Origin: Clostridium sp. | Lineage (GTDB): Bacteria; Bacillota; Clostridia; Clostridiales; Clostridiaceae | DNA: 5,354 nt | Assembly: GCA_012511315.1 (NCBI GenBank) | Contig: JAAZGI010000003.1 | Span: 1-5,354 of the forward strand | Reading direction: 5' to 3' | Shown: positions 1-4,904 of the stretch, piece after piece | Position numbering within the stretch: position 1 is the stretch's first letter | Layout: every line of letters begins with the position of its first letter | Position numbers and translations under genes: made by a program | Notes under the pieces: model-generated | Told to the model about the DNA's origin: nothing | The model's database searches: none | The model's input: the letters and a program-made list of their open reading frames with translations, nothing else

Positions 1-668
1 ACATCGCCATCCATATCTGCTCCATAAACAAAAACGCCTCTTTTTTTCAGCTCTTGGGTTTCTTGAACAAGATTAGTGACGCGAGCCACCGCCATGTTTT
101 CCACTGCACCAGCACTTGTCTTATAAACCGTTGCTGTTACACCAACACTGCGGCGCTTAGGGATAATAATCCCGTGAGCTCCACTTAATTCTGCTGTACG
201 AATCACAGAACCTAAGTTATGGGGATCCTCAATCTCATCTAACAAGATGATAAAAGGATCTTCATTGCGTTCCTTGGCAATTCTAAAAATATCTGAAACA
301 TTTGAATAGACAAAGTCGGTGACTCGAACAGCAATCCCTTGATGATTGCCTCCCGCTGCTAACTGGTCAAGCTTTCTACGATCCACCGTCTTAACCAAAG
401 CTTTTTTATCTTTAGCCATGCCTAGGATTTTTAAAATAGATCCTTCTTTTTCGCCAGCGGAAGTATAAATCACTTCAATGCTACGATCACTTTTCAGGAT
501 TTCCATAACCGCATTCCGGCCATAAACCACATTCTCATCTGCTTTTTTTTCTACTTCCTTAACAACAATCTGCTTTACGATCTTTACATTGGGATCCTTG
601 GGCGGACGCTGCTTGGAGTATCTTGAACCTGATGTCTTTTTTGCATCAGTACGTTTTCCACTACTCAT
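1..668 (-). CDS. rlmB: RlmB/TrmH-family 23S rRNA (guanosine-2'-O-)-methyltransferase, 3' end outside window
   Basis: SPOUT-class methyltransferase that transfers a methyl group from SAM to a ribose 2'-OH; family members of this type modify a guanosine of 23S rRNA. Only the first 222 residues are visible, and the reading frame runs off the window edge, so the C-terminal SAM-knot motifs cannot be checked. Residues 1-46 are a Lys/Arg-rich, probably disordered extension. Residues 47-115 form the RNA-substrate-binding domain (VVYGRNAVMEIL, then NHQGIAVRV). The catalytic domain starts near 139 (FIILLDEIEDPHNLGSVIRT), with SPOUT motif 1 NLGSVIRTAE at 151-160 supplying the conserved Asn and Arg. The ATG at 668 has GAGG eight bases upstream; a GTG at codon 47 would remove the extension but has no ribosome binding site. 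mrnC followed by rlmB is the common Firmicutes order, but the 429-base gap between them is unusual. The family is certain; the exact target base is inferred. Confidence 0.93.
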   Translation of the reverse strand, partial: MSSGKRTDAKKTSGSRYSKQRPPKDPNVKIVKQIVVKEVEKKADENVVYGRNAVMEILKSDRSIEVIYTSAGEKEGSILKILGMAKDKKALVKTVDRRKLDQLAAGGNHQGIAVRVTDFVYSNVSDIFRIAKERNEDPFIILLDEIEDPHNLGSVIRTAELSGAHGIIIPKRRSVGVTATVYKTSAGAVENMAVARVTNLVQETQELKKRGVFVYGADMDGD

Positions 669-767
669 TATTAATTCCTCTCTTACTTTCTTTTTATTAT
701 TTTTTATATCAATTTTAATCACACATTATTACGCTCTCTAAAACTGATCTCACATCTTCATCTATTG

Positions 768-802
768 AAACCAGAGTGTTTGTACAGCTCTGAAGTTTTT
801 TT
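768..802 (+). terminator. Weak terminator-like hairpin, plus strand
   Basis: CAGAG (772-776) pairs with CTCTG (788-792) around an 11-base loop. The outer AAAC (768-771) pairs with GTTT (795-798) across an AA bulge, and the T-run extends from 796 to 802. The run of T follows the stem on the plus strand, although no plus-strand gene is visible upstream. The core stem is only 5 bp, so this could be chance in AT-rich DNA. Confidence 0.25.
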
Positions 803-902
803 ATTTTATATTGTATTTAGTCTTCCAAATGTTAAACCTTGCAAAAATTTACGTCCAGTTCTGTAGTTCCAATAATCTATTCAAATTATTATTTTCAAAT
901 AA

Positions 903-965
903 TGGCTTTCAGAACTTTGTTTCTAAAGCCACTCTACAAATCTATCGGCTTTATTTTTGTTTTTT
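903..965 (+). terminator. Competing hairpins with plus-strand T-tract, attenuator-like
   Basis: The word GGCTTT occurs at 904-909 and 947-952, and its complement AAAGCC at 925-930. The middle copy can pair with either flank. The 903-931 hairpin has a 7-bp stem (TGGCTTT with AAAGCCA) topped by a further AGAA/TTCT helix. The alternative hairpin, 925-952, has a 6-bp stem, a 16-base loop and a T-rich run right after it (953-965), which is the shape of an intrinsic terminator on the plus strand. On the minus strand the 931-903 hairpin is followed only by TTATTT and would be a poor terminator for mrnC. No plus-strand gene is seen to be controlled, so the role is unknown. Confidence 0.35.
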
Positions 966-986
966 AAATCTTTTTTGTCATGACTT

Positions 987-1064
987 CGTTATACTCGTCT
1001 CTTATAATTGTCTTTTATAATTAAATCTTCTGATTTCCTCTTCTGATTGTCTCTTCTGATTGTC
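987..1064. repeat. 13-bp tandem repeat array, about six units
   Basis: The unit is TCTTCTGATTGTC on the plus strand (GACAATCAGAAGA in the mrnC transcript). Units at 1039-1051 and 1052-1064 are identical. The unit at 1026-1038 differs at two positions. Units at 1000-1012 (TCTTATAATTGTC, two differences), 1013-1025 and 987-999 are increasingly diverged but keep the 13-base register. The array starts 33 bases after the mrnC stop and is purine-rich on the transcribed strand. The three clean units are certain; the outer two (987-999 and 1013-1025) are a reading of decay. Confidence 0.75.
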
Positions 1065-1097
1065 TCCACTACTTGATTTACCGGCTAAATTTTGCGG

Positions 1098-1511
1098 TCA
1101 ATTCAGCTCTTCTGGCTTAACGGCTTCAAAAGCTAAAGTCATCAGATGGTTCAAGCGTTCGCTTTGTCCCGTTAAATAGAGGAAACCCATCAGCGCTTCA
1201 AACCCGGTAGCCCTTCGATAATCTGCCAATATAGTATTCCGAGGAACATGACCACTCTTTTGATTCCGACCCCGTTTAAAAATTCTGACCTCTTCCTCAG
1301 AGAGCTCCCCTAGTAAAGCTTCAATGGCATCACTTTGAGCTTCTGCTCGCACAAACTCCACGCACACTTTATGTAATACAGCGGCTGAATGCCCCATAAA
1401 CTGTGGGAAGATCTTGTCACGTACAAAAGCCTCCCAGACTGTATCGCCTATAAAAGCTAAGTTTAGGGGGTTTATTTGCCTTGCCTCATCTTCTGATATT
1501 TTTTTGATCAT
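1098..1511 (-). CDS. mrnC: Mini-ribonuclease III (Mini-III)
   Basis: Dimeric RNase III-like enzyme lacking the double-stranded RNA-binding domain; in Bacillus subtilis it matures 23S rRNA ends. Numbered from the upstream GTG, the RNase III signature is NPLNLAFIGDTVWE at 15-28, with catalytic Asp24. The second metal-binding region is at 80-114: RGRNQK at 81-86, then DYRRATGFEALMGFLYL, with catalytic Glu106. At about 137 residues it has normal family length. Two starts are adjacent, GTG at 1514 and ATG at 1511. AAGGAG lies 6 bases before the ATG and only 3 before the GTG, so ATG is preferred. The gene begins 16 bases after the stop of the 2H phosphoesterase gene, implying one operon. In most Firmicutes cysS sits upstream; here it is not present. 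No clear terminator follows the gene. Confidence 0.95.
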   Translation of the reverse strand: MIKKISEDEARQINPLNLAFIGDTVWEAFVRDKIFPQFMGHSAAVLHKVCVEFVRAEAQSDAIEALLGELSEEEVRIFKRGRNQKSGHVPRNTILADYRRATGFEALMGFLYLTGQSERLNHLMTLAFEAVKPEELN

Positions 1512-1527
1512 CACCCTCTCCTTTTCT

Positions 1528-2085
1528 TTAAGCGTTTTTAAGTTCTATCTTAGCAATCGGTCCTACTGGAAATGACTTGTCTCCTCTTTTCACGCGTTCG
1601 CAGATAAGAAGTTCTGACATTTTACCATAAAATGGTTGAAAGTGTTCCACAAGAACATCCACTGCATCGCCAAGCTCCTCATAACTAAAAATCAATGAAA
1701 CGTGAGGAACAAACATGCCATATTGCTTAGCTGTTTCCAAATACACTCCATGGCGGTCATCAAACTTTTCATGAAGTCGATCAAATAGAATGCGAAGCGG
1801 CCAGGAAAAAGCCGGTTCAATAAAGGCCGTTCCAGGAAACAAGCCGATATGATTAAAGCGCAAGGTGATCGCTTCGGTATCCTCCACCACTTCCTGAACC
1901 CAGTCGATTAGTTCTTCTGGTTCCAAGTCAAAGTAAACCCCTAAAGTAAAGTGCCAAGGGTCATCCTCATAAAAACCCAGACTCCTTAATTGTGCATCTT
2001 GAAGCTTGCCATCCATCAGATTAAACTGATGATTTGTCGCTTCAACAAAGGTCCCTTGTAAACATAAATAATGTCCTTCTTTCAA
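1528..2085 (-). CDS. 2H phosphoesterase family protein (2'-5' RNA ligase-like)
   Basis: Member of the 2H phosphoesterase superfamily, whose enzymes cleave or form 2',5' or cyclic phosphodiester bonds in RNA or nucleotides. The two diagnostic H-x-T/S-L motifs are both intact: HFTL at residues 45-48 and HVSL at 128-131, about 80 residues apart, as expected for the two halves of the active site. The protein has 185 residues, close to the usual size, with no signal peptide, so it is cytoplasmic. The start is TTG at 2085: AAGGAGG lies 8 bases upstream and the reading frame has no better start. It is followed after 16 bases by mrnC, so it is probably co-transcribed with an RNA-processing enzyme. 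The likely promoter is the extended -10 at 2473-2481, which gives an mRNA leader of roughly 380 bases. The substrate is not predictable; a role in tRNA or rRNA end processing is inference. Confidence 0.85.
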   Translation of the reverse strand: MKEGHYLCLQGTFVEATNHQFNLMDGKLQDAQLRSLGFYEDDPWHFTLGVYFDLEPEELIDWVQEVVEDTEAITLRFNHIGLFPGTAFIEPAFSWPLRILFDRLHEKFDDRHGVYLETAKQYGMFVPHVSLIFSYEELGDAVDVLVEHFQPFYGKMSELLICERVKRGDKSFPVGPIAKIELKNA

Positions 2086-2129
2086 AACAGCAACCTCCTT
2101 TTCAGGCCGTTTCCTCTGGTTGCATCAAA

Positions 2130-2361
2130 TTATGAAGTTTTAATTGAACGAAGGTTGCCGTGATTTTTATCCCCTCGATTCAATCGAGCGACTGCACCTA
2201 ATAGGATCCACATAATGAAAGAATAGGGTATTACCATCGGAGTTAGGAGGGATTGAGTGGCATAGGCTGATACAATGGCCAGAAAACAAATAGCGAACTT
2301 GTTGGACTTTTAAATTTTTAAAGGATTGATATATCCCAACAAGAACCATTAATATATTCGA
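2130..2361 (-). pseudogene. Decayed C-terminal end of an O-antigen ligase/polymerase-like membrane protein
   Basis: From 2309 to the TAA at 2130 one frame is open for 59 codons and reads as the end of a polytopic membrane protein: hydrophobic KFAICFLAIVSAYATQSLL, a TPMV turn, then IPYSFIMWILLGAVARLNRG and a short polar tail. The pattern A/GY-x-x-QS followed some 15 residues later by an aromatic-rich WILLG segment is typical of the end of O-antigen ligase (Wzy/WaaL-like) proteins. Directly upstream, a different frame (2361-2310) reads SNILMVLVGIYQSFKNLK, a plausible preceding membrane helix and basic loop, so one frameshift near 2310 joins them. A stop lies just above 2361. There is no ribosome binding site or full-length gene. 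Recognition is by pattern only, without alignment. Confidence 0.45.
2174..2188. repeat. Perfect 15-bp palindrome
   Basis: CTCGATT (2174-2180), a single central base, and AATCGAG (2182-2188) form a 7-bp perfect inverted repeat about 90 bases upstream of the 2H phosphoesterase start. It lies within the decayed membrane-protein frame (codons for ARLNRG), so it may simply be a remnant of coding sequence; no T-run follows on either strand. It could be an operator, but nothing else supports that. Confidence 0.3.
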
Positions 2362-2758
2362 TTAAAGCTATTTTTAAGGACCATTTGCCACCTCTTCAAC
2401 TGCACATTTTACTGCTTAAAATCTAAGCCCTCTACGCTAAAGCATGACGACCTCATGGATTGAATTAATATAATTATACCACGCCTACTCTTTCCGGTTT
2501 AAATATTTGGTTCTTTTAACACAATTAAAAGATGACCTAGCCCTTTAAAGAAATCATCGCTTCAATGAACCGCTCCTAAAACCTTTTGGTATTGCCTAAA
2601 CGAATATATAACGTCGAATAAATAAATATAGTTCTTTTACCATTGGATGATCGACTGCTCTGTCAGTGTCGTTTTTTGTTGAACCTTCTCGTTTGATTTG
2701 CCCATGTAATTTTTTATTTCAACCCTTAGATATACGACTCCCATCGTTTTTTATCGAT
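2362..2758. other. Gap between rpsD terminator and gene remnant, mostly featureless
   Basis: No intact gene is visible. On the minus strand an ATG at 2705 opens a 22-codon frame (MGKSNEKVQQ and onward to a stop at 2637). It is in the same frame as the remnant that ends at 2130, 191 codons downstream, with six in-frame stops between. This could be the deleted and decayed 5' part of the same gene, but that is weakly supported. The stretch also holds the promoter at 2473-2481. Confidence 0.45.
2473..2481 (-). promoter_or_regulatory. Extended -10 promoter, probably for the 2H phosphoesterase-mrnC operon
   Basis: TGGTATAAT on the minus strand is a perfect TGn extended -10 with a consensus TATAAT box. 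A poor -35 (TTAAAC, 18 bases upstream) is compatible with extended -10 promoters, which need little -35 contact. Transcription would start near 2466. The next intact gene is the 2H phosphoesterase at 2085. An alternative is a chance match in AT-rich DNA, but the exact nine-base fit is good. Confidence 0.55.
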
Positions 2759-2796
2759 AAAAAAAGGATGCTCTCGCTATAAACACGAGGCATCCT
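2759..2796 (-). terminator. Rho-independent terminator of rpsD
   Basis: Fourteen bases after the rpsD stop, the transcript reads AGGATGCCTCG, a 9-base loop, then CGAGAGCATCCT, giving an 11-bp stem with one bulged A. A run of six to seven U (2765-2759) follows directly. The T-run fits only the minus strand. It separates rpsD from the downstream region, so rpsD is most likely monocistronic at its 3' side. Confidence 0.92.
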
Positions 2797-2810
2797 GATT
2801 TCACTGAAGA

Positions 2811-3413
2811 CTATCTCTTAGAGTAGAACTCAACGATTAGCTGTTCGTTTATTTCTATGGGTAGCTCTTCCCGTTGTGGCAATCTAGCTACAGTTGCCTT
2901 GAAGTTTGGAATATCCTTTTCAATGTATGGAAGTGGTGTTCCCTGAATTCCGTTGAAGTTTTCAACAAACATTTCAGTCTTGCGAGATTTCTCTCTCAAT
3001 TCAATCACATCACCAACATTCAAGCCATAGCTTGGGATATTTACCTTGTTACCATTCACTAGGAAATGACCATGGTTAACCATCTGTCTTGCCTGTCTGA
3101 TGGAATTCGCAAATCCCATCCGGTATACCATATTGTCCAATCTAAGTTCCAGCATGTTCAATAAGATATGACCTGTCTGTCCCTTAGTTCTCATTGCTTT
3201 GTCTACGTATCTTACAAATTGTTTTTCTAAGACATTATAGTAAGCTCTCAATCTCTGCTTTTCTAATAGCTGGATACCATATTCAGTAAGCTTCTTATCT
3301 GCACGAGATGATCCTCTAGTCTTACCTGCCCTCTTCATCGCTTTTGGATGACCTGATACATTCAAACCGAGTCTTCTTGACTGTTTGAACTTAGGTCCCA
3401 TCATTTTTGCCAT
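2811..3413 (-). CDS. rpsD: 30S ribosomal protein S4, cysteine-free form
   Basis: Primary 16S rRNA-binding protein that nucleates 30S assembly at the five-helix junction in the 5' domain. It has 200 residues, full length. The N-terminal arm reads [16 protein letters not shown] and then [13 protein letters not shown], the zinc-free type: the protein contains no cysteine at all, unlike the four-Cys zinc form. The S4 RNA-binding domain spans about 89-143 ([38 protein letters not shown]). The ATG at 3413 has GGAGGG five bases upstream. The gene stands alone, outside the rpsM-rpsK-rpoA cluster where clostridia often have another S4 copy, and has its own promoter (3474-3502), a structured leader and a terminator. 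A standalone, autoregulated rpsD is known in B. subtilis. Whether a second copy exists elsewhere cannot be seen here. Confidence 0.97.
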   Translation of the reverse strand: MAKMMGPKFKQSRRLGLNVSGHPKAMKRAGKTRGSSRADKKLTEYGIQLLEKQRLRAYYNVLEKQFVRYVDKAMRTKGQTGHILLNMLELRLDNMVYRMGFANSIRQARQMVNHGHFLVNGNKVNIPSYGLNVGDVIELREKSRKTEMFVENFNGIQGTPLPYIEKDIPNFKATVARLPQREELPIEINEQLIVEFYSKR

Positions 3414-3467
3414 TTTTTCCCTCCGGATTATAATACTTGCCGCGGTATTAAATAAGGGTCTATGCCA
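3414..3467 (-). promoter_or_regulatory. Structured rpsD leader, probable S4 autoregulatory site
   Basis: The predicted 54-base leader folds as a nest. A 6-bp hairpin (TAATAC at 3450-3445 with GTATTA at 3436-3431) carries the loop CGCGGCAA. Around it, CCCT (3458-3455) can pair with AGGG (3422-3419), which is part of the ribosome binding site GGAGGG. In addition CGG in the loop (3442-3440) can pair with CCG (3426-3424) as a small pseudoknot. Both pairings would hide the ribosome binding site. S4 is known to repress its own mRNA through nested pseudoknots in E. coli and through a leader in B. subtilis. The pairing is seen; S4 binding is inferred. Confidence 0.6.
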
Positions 3468-3473
3468 TCACTA

Positions 3474-3502
3474 AGTTTAGCAATTTCCACCCGTATTGTA
3501 AA
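3474..3502 (-). promoter_or_regulatory. Sigma-A-type promoter of rpsD
   Basis: TTTACA (3502-3497, five of six bases of the -35 consensus) and TAAACT (3479-3474, four of six of the -10) are separated by exactly 17 bases. Transcription would begin near 3467, just upstream of the structured leader. Position and spacing make this the best candidate upstream of rpsD. Confidence 0.6.
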
Positions 3503-3548
3503 TACCTTTTTTGCTTTTTATACTAGTTTTCTTGAATTATTTTTCTGT

Positions 3549-3653
3549 TTATGTTGTTTTTTTCTGTTTTCCATGTTTTTCGAAAGCTTTCTCGAGTTTC
3601 CTTAAAGTTTCTTGAATTTCCTTGAGTTCTTGAATCCATTCAACTTTTTGCAT
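3549..3653 (-). CDS. Possible 34-residue amphipathic helical peptide
   Basis: A minus-strand ATG at 3653 opens 34 codons ending at TAA 3551-3549. The product begins MQKVEWIQELKEIQETL and continues with RKLEKAFEKHG and a basic tail GKQKKTT. Hydrophobic residues (V4, W6, I7, L10, I13, L17, L20, F24) fall near a heptad spacing, so it reads as a charged amphipathic or coiled-coil helix with no signal peptide. An in-frame TAA directly precedes the ATG. No good ribosome binding site is visible (only A-rich sequence), and the DNA is purine-rich throughout, which favours K/E-rich frames by chance. An alternative frame from GTG 3712 gives a Lys-rich 36-residue product. It may be noncoding. No known family is recognised. 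Confidence 0.25.
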   Translation of the reverse strand: MQKVEWIQELKEIQETLRKLEKAFEKHGKQKKTT

Positions 3654-3682
3654 TTAGTCTTTTTGCTTTTAGTCTTTTCGCT
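3653..3682. repeat. 15-bp tandem duplication
   Basis: TTTAGTCTTTTTGCT (3653-3667) is followed directly by TTTAGTCTTTTCGCT (3668-3682), one mismatch. The preceding 15 bases (3638-3652) match at about ten positions and may be an older copy. The array lies 30 bases after the apbE stop, and on the transcribed strand it is purine-rich, much like the 13-bp array after mrnC. Confidence 0.7.
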
Positions 3683-3712
3683 TTCTAAATTTTTAACTCT
3701 CTGCTTTTTCAC

Positions 3713-4807
3713 TTACTTGAGCATGGATTTTGCTTTTTCATTCATCTTAAGGGTTCCGTCTTTAAAAACCCAAGCCACTGCAATATCCATTTCTTCAGCA
3801 AGTTTAACTCCCTCTTCATAAGGAAGCAAGAAGAATGTGGTAGATAAAAAGTCAGCCTGACCCGAATCATCTGTAACAACCGTAACCTGAGCGAAATAGT
3901 CACCAGGTTGCCACGTCTTTGGATCAATTAAATGATGATAGCGCTTACCACCAATGGTAAAGAACCGCTCATAGTCTCCTGAGCTTACCACAGTTTCTCG
4001 TCCTTTTAATTCAAAGACTACATCATCAAGATATTTATTTGAATCAATCGGGTCGGTAATGGCTACGCCCCAGGTTTTCTTTTCTGGTAGATCTGGCGGA
4101 CCAAAAGAAACAATATTACCACCGGCAGACATTAGGCCATTTGGCATTCCTGCCTCAGTCAGTTGATCCGCTACCAGCTGAGCAGCATAACCTTTGGCTA
4201 TGGCGCCTACGTCCAGTTTCATTTCAGGATCTTCCAAATAAACAGTAGATTCTTCTTCGTTAATAATAACTCTATCAAAGTCTGTATGTTGTCCAGCGGC
4301 ATCCAGCTCCTCTTGCGTGGGCAGGATCATATCCGCTTCTTCAATTTCATCGCCATCACCGGGCATATTGTGTTCTCGAACCTTATGCCAGATTTCCGTC
4401 ACTGATCCCATTGCAATATTAGTTTCTTGACCAGTGGCGTCATATAGTTCTTTTGCTTGCTTAATCATGTCAATAATTTCTTGCTCCACCTTTACTGGCT
4501 TTATTCCAGCTTGCTTGTTGATGGTCATGATATTATTAACCCCTTCATACTCATCATAATAATCGAAGAGCTTATGATATTTCAAAACCAACTCTTGAAC
4601 TTTTTCATAATGCTCATTCCAATCTTTATCAGACTTTTCCCAAGCCATTACTGTAAATACTGTATTAAAAACTTCTACACCATCCACTGTAATAAAGGTG
4701 TTTTTATACTGTTTATACTCGGGCTTATTAGAGCAACCGGCTAATATCCCCATCGCAATAAATAGAGCCATTAAAAGCGGAGCCCCCGCCTTAAACCATT
4801 TTCTCAA
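3713..4807 (-). CDS. apbE: FAD:protein FMN transferase (ApbE family), lipoprotein
   Basis: Mg-dependent enzyme that cleaves FAD and attaches FMN through a phosphoester bond to Thr/Ser of exported or membrane proteins, acting on the outer face of the membrane. It has 364 residues, normal length. Residues 1-25 are a lipoprotein signal: RK, a hydrophobic stretch, then lipobox ILAGC with Cys25 to be lipidated. Family motifs follow in order: TNIAMGSVTEIWH (129-141), LDVGAIAKGYA (198-208), SAGGNIVSFG (227-236), SSGDYERFF (275-283), HHLIDPKTWQP (291-301), and the metal-site TDDSGQADFLST (312-323). The start is TTG at 4807, with AAGGAG seven bases upstream; extending the frame to 4933 would put unrelated residues before the signal and overlap the upstream gene. 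No good promoter fits between it and the terminator at 4858, so readthrough from the upstream gene may supply expression. The partner protein is unknown. Confidence 0.95.
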   Translation of the reverse strand: MRKWFKAGAPLLMALFIAMGILAGCSNKPEYKQYKNTFITVDGVEVFNTVFTVMAWEKSDKDWNEHYEKVQELVLKYHKLFDYYDEYEGVNNIMTINKQAGIKPVKVEQEIIDMIKQAKELYDATGQETNIAMGSVTEIWHKVREHNMPGDGDEIEEADMILPTQEELDAAGQHTDFDRVIINEEESTVYLEDPEMKLDVGAIAKGYAAQLVADQLTEAGMPNGLMSAGGNIVSFGPPDLPEKKTWGVAITDPIDSNKYLDDVVFELKGRETVVSSGDYERFFTIGGKRYHHLIDPKTWQPGDYFAQVTVVTDDSGQADFLSTTFFLLPYEEGVKLAEEMDIAVAWVFKDGTLKMNEKAKSMLK

Positions 4808-4857
4808 ATCAACTCTCCTTGTGGTCAAACTTCTTGTCGAATATAGCAAAAAATAAC

Positions 4858-4886
4858 AAAAAAAGAAAGGGGGCAAGCTGCCCCCT
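4858..4886 (-). terminator. Strong rho-independent terminator between the exported protein gene and apbE
   Basis: Eighteen bases after the upstream stop codon, AGGGGGCA and TGCCCCCT form a perfect 8-bp GC-rich stem with a 3-base loop. On the minus strand it is followed by UUUC and seven U. It must strongly limit transcription from the upstream gene into apbE, so the upstream protein is probably made in excess over the flavin transferase. Confidence 0.93.
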
Positions 4887-4904
4887 GCTTTAAATTCACT
4901 TTTA

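Larger units (their letters stand above)
669..1097. other. AT-rich 429-base gap between mrnC and rlmB
   Basis: No convincing gene is seen on either strand. Some clostridia carry thyX between mrnC and rlmB, but no frame here shows a ThyX-like motif. The stretch is visibly more AT-rich than the flanking genes. It holds a 13-bp tandem repeat array at its mrnC end (987-1064), overlapping hairpins built from GGCTTT/AAAGCC words (903-952), and a plus-strand hairpin with a T-run (768-802). A minus-strand TATAAA with a TTAACA 19 bases upstream (about 802-832) is too poorly spaced to call as an rlmB promoter. The rlmB ribosome binding site lies at its low end. Confidence 0.6.

Noticed and set aside
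811..1020. Plus-strand 69-codon frame in the mrnC-rlmB gap
   Set aside because: It has a TTG start without a ribosome binding site, a composition driven by T-rich DNA (F, L, Y, C), and it runs through the hairpins and into the tandem repeats.
2167..2349. 60-codon minus-strand frame read as a small gene
   Set aside because: No ribosome binding site; only its first dozen codons resemble protein sequence, and after about 2310 the better frame is the shifted one that gives the membrane segments, so it is treated as part of a broken gene.
2355..2500. Possible T-box leader (AGAGTAG and GAAGAGGTGGCAAATGG resemble T-box words)
   Set aside because: The core GGGTGGNACCGCG-type sequence is not present, no terminator/antiterminator pair follows, and the first word lies upstream of the likely transcription start.
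3598..3712. Lys-rich 36-codon frame from GTG 3712 in which the 15-bp repeat would code SEKTK/SKKTK
   Set aside because: The GTG follows the apbE stop directly with no ribosome binding site, and the composition is what purine-rich DNA gives in any frame.
4163..4744. Plus-strand frames antisense to apbE
   Set aside because: They lie entirely opposite a well-supported gene, with no ribosome binding site or recognisable motif.
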